From positions 1 through 64,000 of the forward strand of contig JADCCX010000012.1 of the NCBI GenBank assembly GCA_020252485.1: 64,000 bases of DNA, given 5' to 3'. Below the pieces are notes generated by a model. The model was not told the origin of the DNA. It searched no databases and saw only the letters and a program-made list of their open reading frames with translations. The stretch is from Methylocystis sp. GTDB lineage: Bacteria; Pseudomonadota; Alphaproteobacteria; Rhizobiales; Beijerinckiaceae. Below are positions 60,582 through 64,000 of this stretch, piece after piece; position 1 is the first letter of the stretch; every line of letters starts with the position of its first letter. The translations under genes were made by a program, and so were the position numbers.

Positions 60582-60749
60582 ATGATCGACGCCAACGCCA
60601 ATATGGAAGCTGTCTCGCCCGCCGGGGGACGCGTCGCTGTCGGCATCGCCGCCGTCGCCTTCCTTGGCGCAAGCGCGGCGTTGTGGTGGCGGTTCGGCGA
60701 AGGCGTCTATGCCCAGACGCTGCTGAACGCGGTCATGGCCTGCTTCTGA
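60582..60749 (+). CDS. Small single-pass membrane protein (55 aa)
   Basis: 55 aa: MIDANANMEAVSPAGGRVAV, then a hydrophobic helix (VGIAAVAFLGASAALWWRFG) and a short tail (YAQTLLNAVMACF). The ALWWRFG-xxVY and Ala-Cys ending are a recurring pattern of small alphaproteobacterial membrane proteins. Divergent from the alpha/beta hydrolase; its last 17 nt overlap antisense to the glycosyltransferase 3' end. A second ATG lies at 60603. Confidence 0.55.
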   Translation: MIDANANMEAVSPAGGRVAVGIAAVAFLGASAALWWRFGEGVYAQTLLNAVMACF

Positions 60750-62178
60750 TCGTCTTTGCTGCAGTGGGGCCCGCGCTGCTTTTTTCGATTCGGCGCGTGC
60801 CGCGGCCATGCTGCGTCTTGACCCATTGGAAGGGCTGCCGGAGCAGGTCGGCGAGCGCCAGCCAGGCGGCGGCCGATATGAGCAGTTGGTAAACCGGGAG
60901 CGTGGGCACCCACGGCATCAGGCGCCAGGCGCCCTGGCGGAAGAGGCCGATCATGGCGGGCGCGAACATGCAGGCCAGGCCTGCGAGAAGCGTGCCGATC
61001 GCCAGGCTGTTGGCCACGAGCGCAAGGGGATCCTCCGCCTTGAGGATTTCGCCGGTCCACAGGTTCCAGCCGACCCAGAGCCCGAAGAACGGATAGGTCA
61101 GAGCGCCCACGGCGATGCCGCCGACCTGCAGCATCGCGACGGTCCAGCCGAGAAGCCCCATCTGCGCCATGACAAGACGCGGCTGGCGTCCATGCCGGAT
61201 GCCGGTCTGCATCCAGCCCTTAAGCCAGCGGCGGCGCTGGCCCAGCCAGACGCTGAAGGTGACCGGCGCCTCCTCAAAGGTCCGCGACGGCAAGGCGAGG
61301 ACGCGGCCGTTGGCCCGGGCGATCGACAGGCCGAGATCCGCGTCCTCGGTGACGTTCCAGGCATCCCAGCCGCCCAGCCTGATCAGGCTGGCGCGGCGGA
61401 AATGGTTGGACGTGCCGCCAAGGGGCAGCGGCAGCCCTGCATTGGCGAGACCGCCCTTGATCACATCGAAGAGCGCGGCGTATTCGATCGCCAGCATCGT
61501 CGGCAGCCAGCCATCGCGGCTGTTGTCGATCGTGAGGGTCGCCTGCAGGCACAAAACGTCCGGCTCGGCGCTGGCGAACATCGCGGCGGCGCGCTTCAGC
61601 TGGTCGGGCTCGGGAATATCCTCCGCATCGAAGACGCAGATGAGCTCGCCCGTCGCGAGGGCGAGCCCTGCATTGAGCGCCCGCGGCTTGGTGCGCGGAT
61701 ATCCGTCGCGGACGACGGCCAGGCGGACGAAAGGAGGATAGCGGCTGGTTTCCAGCGCCGCGCGTGTCGCCCTGTCGTCGGTTTCGAGCAGCAAAAGCAC
61801 CTGCAGGCGTTCCGCGGGATAATCCAGGCGCTCGATGGCGCGGATCAGCTGCGCGGCGACGGCGGCCTCCCGGTAGAGCGGCACAAGCACCGTGTAGGTG
61901 GGCCAACCCGTCGCCGGTTCTCCGGCCGTTGCGTCCGCTTGAGCCGCATGAAGCGGCTCCAGGGCGGCGCCGAGCTGCACGATGATGAGGCCCAGAAAGA
62001 GCGGGCAGAAGGCGATCGCCAGCCAGAGGCCGGGGCGGGGCGCGAAGATCAGCGTGGCCGCCAACGCGAGCAGGAGAAAGAGCAGCAAGAGCTTTTGCTT
62101 GAATGATGCCCCATCCCGGGCGCCGAACGCCGGCTGAGGCAGCGGAAGGGCCTCCGCTCCGCGCGAGACCAGCGACAT
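60733..62178 (-). CDS. Family 2 membrane glycosyltransferase
   Basis: 481 aa. Two N-terminal helices, then the GT2 catalytic domain: VLVPLYREAAVAAQLIRAIE, ETDDRATRAALE, CVFDAEDIPEPDQL (DxD), VTEDADLGLSIARANG and QRRRWLKGWMQTG (QxxRW), the processive beta-glycan-synthase pattern, then several C-terminal helices. Likely synthesises or exports a surface polysaccharide; no partner genes show which. It ends in overlap with the small membrane ORF. Confidence 0.85.
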   Translation of the reverse strand: MSLVSRGAEALPLPQPAFGARDGASFKQKLLLLFLLLALAATLIFAPRPGLWLAIAFCPLFLGLIIVQLGAALEPLHAAQADATAGEPATGWPTYTVLVPLYREAAVAAQLIRAIERLDYPAERLQVLLLLETDDRATRAALETSRYPPFVRLAVVRDGYPRTKPRALNAGLALATGELICVFDAEDIPEPDQLKRAAAMFASAEPDVLCLQATLTIDNSRDGWLPTMLAIEYAALFDVIKGGLANAGLPLPLGGTSNHFRRASLIRLGGWDAWNVTEDADLGLSIARANGRVLALPSRTFEEAPVTFSVWLGQRRRWLKGWMQTGIRHGRQPRLVMAQMGLLGWTVAMLQVGGIAVGALTYPFFGLWVGWNLWTGEILKAEDPLALVANSLAIGTLLAGLACMFAPAMIGLFRQGAWRLMPWVPTLPVYQLLISAAAWLALADLLRQPFQWVKTQHGRGTRRIEKSSAGPTAAKTIRSRP

Positions 62179-62183
62179 GCCGC

Positions 62184-62933
62184 TTAGCGTGGCGGCGGGA
62201 TGAGTCCGCGGGCGACCGCCTTGGCGGCGGCATGCGCCCGGCTGGAGGCTTCAAGCTTGCCGACCGCCGCATCGATGAAGAAGTTGACCGTCGCAGGGGT
62301 CAGGCCGAGATTTTCGCCGATCATCTTGCTGGTGTGCCCATTCGCCACCCAGACGAGGCATTCACGTTCACGCGGGGTCAGGCGGATGACGCTGATTTCG
62401 TCGATTCCGAACCGTACGCGCAGCACGGCGCTATGGAGGGCCGGCTGCAGCACGCTCATCGCTGCAGCCATGTCGTGTTTGGAGGCAACCCAGCGCTTTT
62501 CGGTCGCCTCGCTGGTCAGCGTCAACAGCGAGCGATCGCCGAGCGGTCCTCGGTACGTCATGGTCAGCGCCTGCCTGCCGAGCTGAAACTCGGCGAAATC
62601 CTTGAAGTAGCGTTTCGGCTTGCCCCTTGCGGGCGGCAGCTCCGACCAGTCGATCGGCTGACTTGACCGGTCGCTCAATCCGTTCAGCGGATCATTCAGG
62701 GGATAACCGCTCGCTTCGGCGTGCTTGCGCCATTTATCGCCGTAGGTATCGATGTAGAAAGGGTCATCACCAACGACGCCCGGAACATGGCGCATGATGA
62801 AGCATCCATGACGCGCCCCGGCGACCCGGCAGACATCCTGAAGGCATTTGAGGAGGTCGGTGCGAGGACCGACCCCATTCAAACCTTGAGCCAGCCAAGC
62901 GACGATCCGGCGCGGAGAAGGTTGAGAAGTCAT
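62184..62933 (-). CDS. LuxR-family transcriptional regulator with autoinducer-binding-like domain (solo)
   Basis: 249 aa from the ATG at 62933 (AGGGGT upstream). N-terminal domain 1-165 has the autoinducer-binding layout (TDLLKCLQDVCRVAGARHGC, DPFYIDTYGDKWRKHAEAS, YPLNDPLNGLSDRSSQPIDW); C-terminal HTH LTPRERECLVWVANGHTSKM, NLGLTPATVNFFIDAAVGKL. No luxI-type synthase is in the window, so it is a LuxR solo that may read exogenous signals. A longer frame to 63176 is unsupported. Confidence 0.85.
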   Translation of the reverse strand: MTSQPSPRRIVAWLAQGLNGVGPRTDLLKCLQDVCRVAGARHGCFIMRHVPGVVGDDPFYIDTYGDKWRKHAEASGYPLNDPLNGLSDRSSQPIDWSELPPARGKPKRYFKDFAEFQLGRQALTMTYRGPLGDRSLLTLTSEATEKRWVASKHDMAAAMSVLQPALHSAVLRVRFGIDEISVIRLTPRERECLVWVANGHTSKMIGENLGLTPATVNFFIDAAVGKLEASSRAHAAAKAVARGLIPPPR

Positions 62934-63086
62934 GAAGATACCCCTGATAATAAACCTAGGCTGAGTCCGACAAATCCAGCAATTCGGGCGGTGCTCCGCA
63001 TCTTCCGGGATTAAGGAATTCCGTCGCCGCTTGCCTCTGGGGGCGCGGGGGCATAAACCACTGGTCAGGATCAGAAGGGCCGACCG

Positions 63087-63263
63087 TTGGATCACCCCGC
63101 AGAACCGAGTTCGGCTCGGAAACGGCGTTTGGCGGATGCCTTGAGGCGGAATCTCACGGAACGGAAATCCCAGCAATTGGCGCGGAAGACGGATAATCCC
63201 CCAGACAGAGACGCGAAAGCTGTGGAGCGCGCCAGCTCAAGCGATATCGCAAAGAAAACGTAG
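63087..63263 (+). CDS. Small basic protein upstream of murA (58 aa)
   Basis: TTG start with GAAGGG 7 nt upstream; 58 aa: LDHPAEPSSARKRRLADALR, RNLTERKSQQLARKTDN, then a Ser/Lys-rich tail ending SSSDIAKKT. The R-x-x-RLADALR-xNL-xxRK-xQ core is the shape of a short conserved helical protein found in this position in many rhizobia. Same strand as murA, 71 bp ahead of it. Function unknown. It has no ATG, so it is easy to miss. Confidence 0.55.
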   Translation: MDHPAEPSSARKRRLADALRRNLTERKSQQLARKTDNPPDRDAKAVERASSSDIAKKT

Positions 63264-63334
63264 CGTTACCAATACGACAGCGCCTCCTCGCCTTCGGCGG
63301 GCGCGGGCGGCGAAGCAGGAACCAAGACAGGCCA

Positions 63335-64000
63335 ATGGATCGCATCAGCATCACCGGTGGAGCCAAGCTCCATGGCTCGATTCCCATCTCCGGCGCGAAG
63401 AATGCCGCCCTGCCGCTGATGACAGCGGCCTTGCTGACCGACGACGGCGTCACGCTCGACAACGTGCCGCGGCTTTCGGACGTGACGCAGCTTTTGCGCA
63501 TCCTCAGCAATCACGGCGTGGATCACAAGATCGCCGGACGGCTGGCGGGGCAAACGACGGAAACCGGCCAGACCATCGATCTTTCCGCCCGGCAGATCGT
63601 CGATACGACGGCGCCATACGAACTCGTTTCGCGCATGCGGGCGAGCTTCTGGGTGATCGGCCCGCTGCTTGCCCGCATGGGCCTGGCGAAGGTTTCGCTG
63701 CCCGGCGGCTGCGCCATCGGGACCCGGCCTGTCGATCTTTATCTGCAAGCGCTTGAAAGGCTCGGCGCATCGATCGAAATCGAGGCGGGCTACGTCATCG
63801 CCGCCGCGCCGAAAGGCCTGAAGGGCGCGGAGATCTTCTTTCCGAAAGTGACGGTGGGCGCGACCCATACGGCGCTTATGGCTGCGGTTCTGGCCGACGG
63901 CAGGAGCGTGATCCACAATGCGGCCCGCGAGCCCGAGGTCGTCGATCTCGCCGGCCTCCTGAACAAGATGGGCGCGAGGATCACCGGCGCCGGAACCGCG
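63335..64000 (+). CDS. murA: UDP-N-acetylglucosamine 1-carboxyvinyltransferase MurA (5' part)
   Basis: First 222 codons. MDRISITGGAKLHGSIPISG, AKNAALPLMTAALLTDDGVT, LDNVPRLSDVTQLLRILSNH, SRMRASFWVIGPLLARMGLA and LPGGCAIGTRPVDLYLQALE, with the catalytic cysteine of the GGCAIG loop, are textbook MurA. First committed step of peptidoglycan synthesis, PEP-dependent and fosfomycin-sensitive when the cysteine is present as here. The C-terminal half is outside the window. Confidence 0.96.
   Translation, partial: MDRISITGGAKLHGSIPISGAKNAALPLMTAALLTDDGVTLDNVPRLSDVTQLLRILSNHGVDHKIAGRLAGQTTETGQTIDLSARQIVDTTAPYELVSRMRASFWVIGPLLARMGLAKVSLPGGCAIGTRPVDLYLQALERLGASIEIEAGYVIAAAPKGLKGAEIFFPKVTVGATHTALMAAVLADGRSVIHNAAREPEVVDLAGLLNKMGARITGAGTA

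Overview
The window looks like a chromosomal segment of a high-GC alphaproteobacterium of the Hyphomicrobiales (Rhizobiales) type. Supporting signs are DUF2865 and IalB-family proteins, EI-Ntr (PtsP), a Zur-box-controlled ZnuCBA cluster, a SAM-II riboswitch, interspersed palindromic repeats and a small basic ORF in front of murA. I cannot place it to genus. Most genes are housekeeping or transport genes in short operons. The accessory material is at 1-2030, around the tRNA-Thr (6.0-6.85 kb), at 32.1-33.5 kb and at 44.2-44.5 kb.

Layout: 1-2030 is a graveyard of mobile DNA (IS66 remnant with a UPF0149 gene, a HxlR pseudogene between two copies of a 107-bp repeat, a MITE-like element, an IS5-type fragment). 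It stops against a Zur box. 2.05-5.9 kb is a zinc-acquisition operon: a small His-rich membrane ORF, ZnuC, ZnuB, ZnuA and a COG0523 metallochaperone. 6.0-6.85 kb has tRNA-Thr and a higBA module. 7.2-16.4 kb carries a TPR lipoprotein-like/exported protein and a SUMF1-like protein, a MetY gene beside an internally deleted copy, MsrQ-MsrB, a DNA-ligase/exonuclease pair and BioY. 16.4-23.75 kb has a LysR/GlcD-like pair and a four-gene operon encoding a MotB-like protein, a MotA/ExbB-like channel, a PilZ protein and a GGDEF-EAL protein. 23.9-32.1 kb has PtsP, a LysE exporter, GluRS, a DUF2865 protein, MarR/FAH and an orphan TRAP binding protein.

32.1-33.55 kb is a small, A/T-richer island (second higBA plus a gene that needs a -1 frameshift) beside trpB. 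33.5-36.5 kb is denD-trpF-trpB with no trpA. 36.7-42.2 kb has MltB, RidA, a tandem-repeat block and an SsuABC-like/OsmC operon whose leader folds as a SAM-II riboswitch. 42.2-50 kb has Upp-URC4 (uracil catabolism), an IS110 remnant, an isochorismatase-like protein, HslVU, a fused UraD-UraH urate enzyme, LeuD and small proteins. 50.2-64 kb has GNAT, Mrp, CoxG, SDR, YkvA, an ECF sigma factor, IalB, RlmN, an AceE-type E1, an alpha/beta hydrolase, a glycosyltransferase, a LuxR solo and the start of MurA.

The best candidates for undescribed biology are the proton-channel/c-di-GMP operon at 18.9-23.75 kb, the SAM-II control of a sulfonate-type ABC transporter, the small His-rich membrane protein of the zinc operon, and the A AAA AAG frameshift gene. 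All functional calls rest on reading the sequence; no database search was run.
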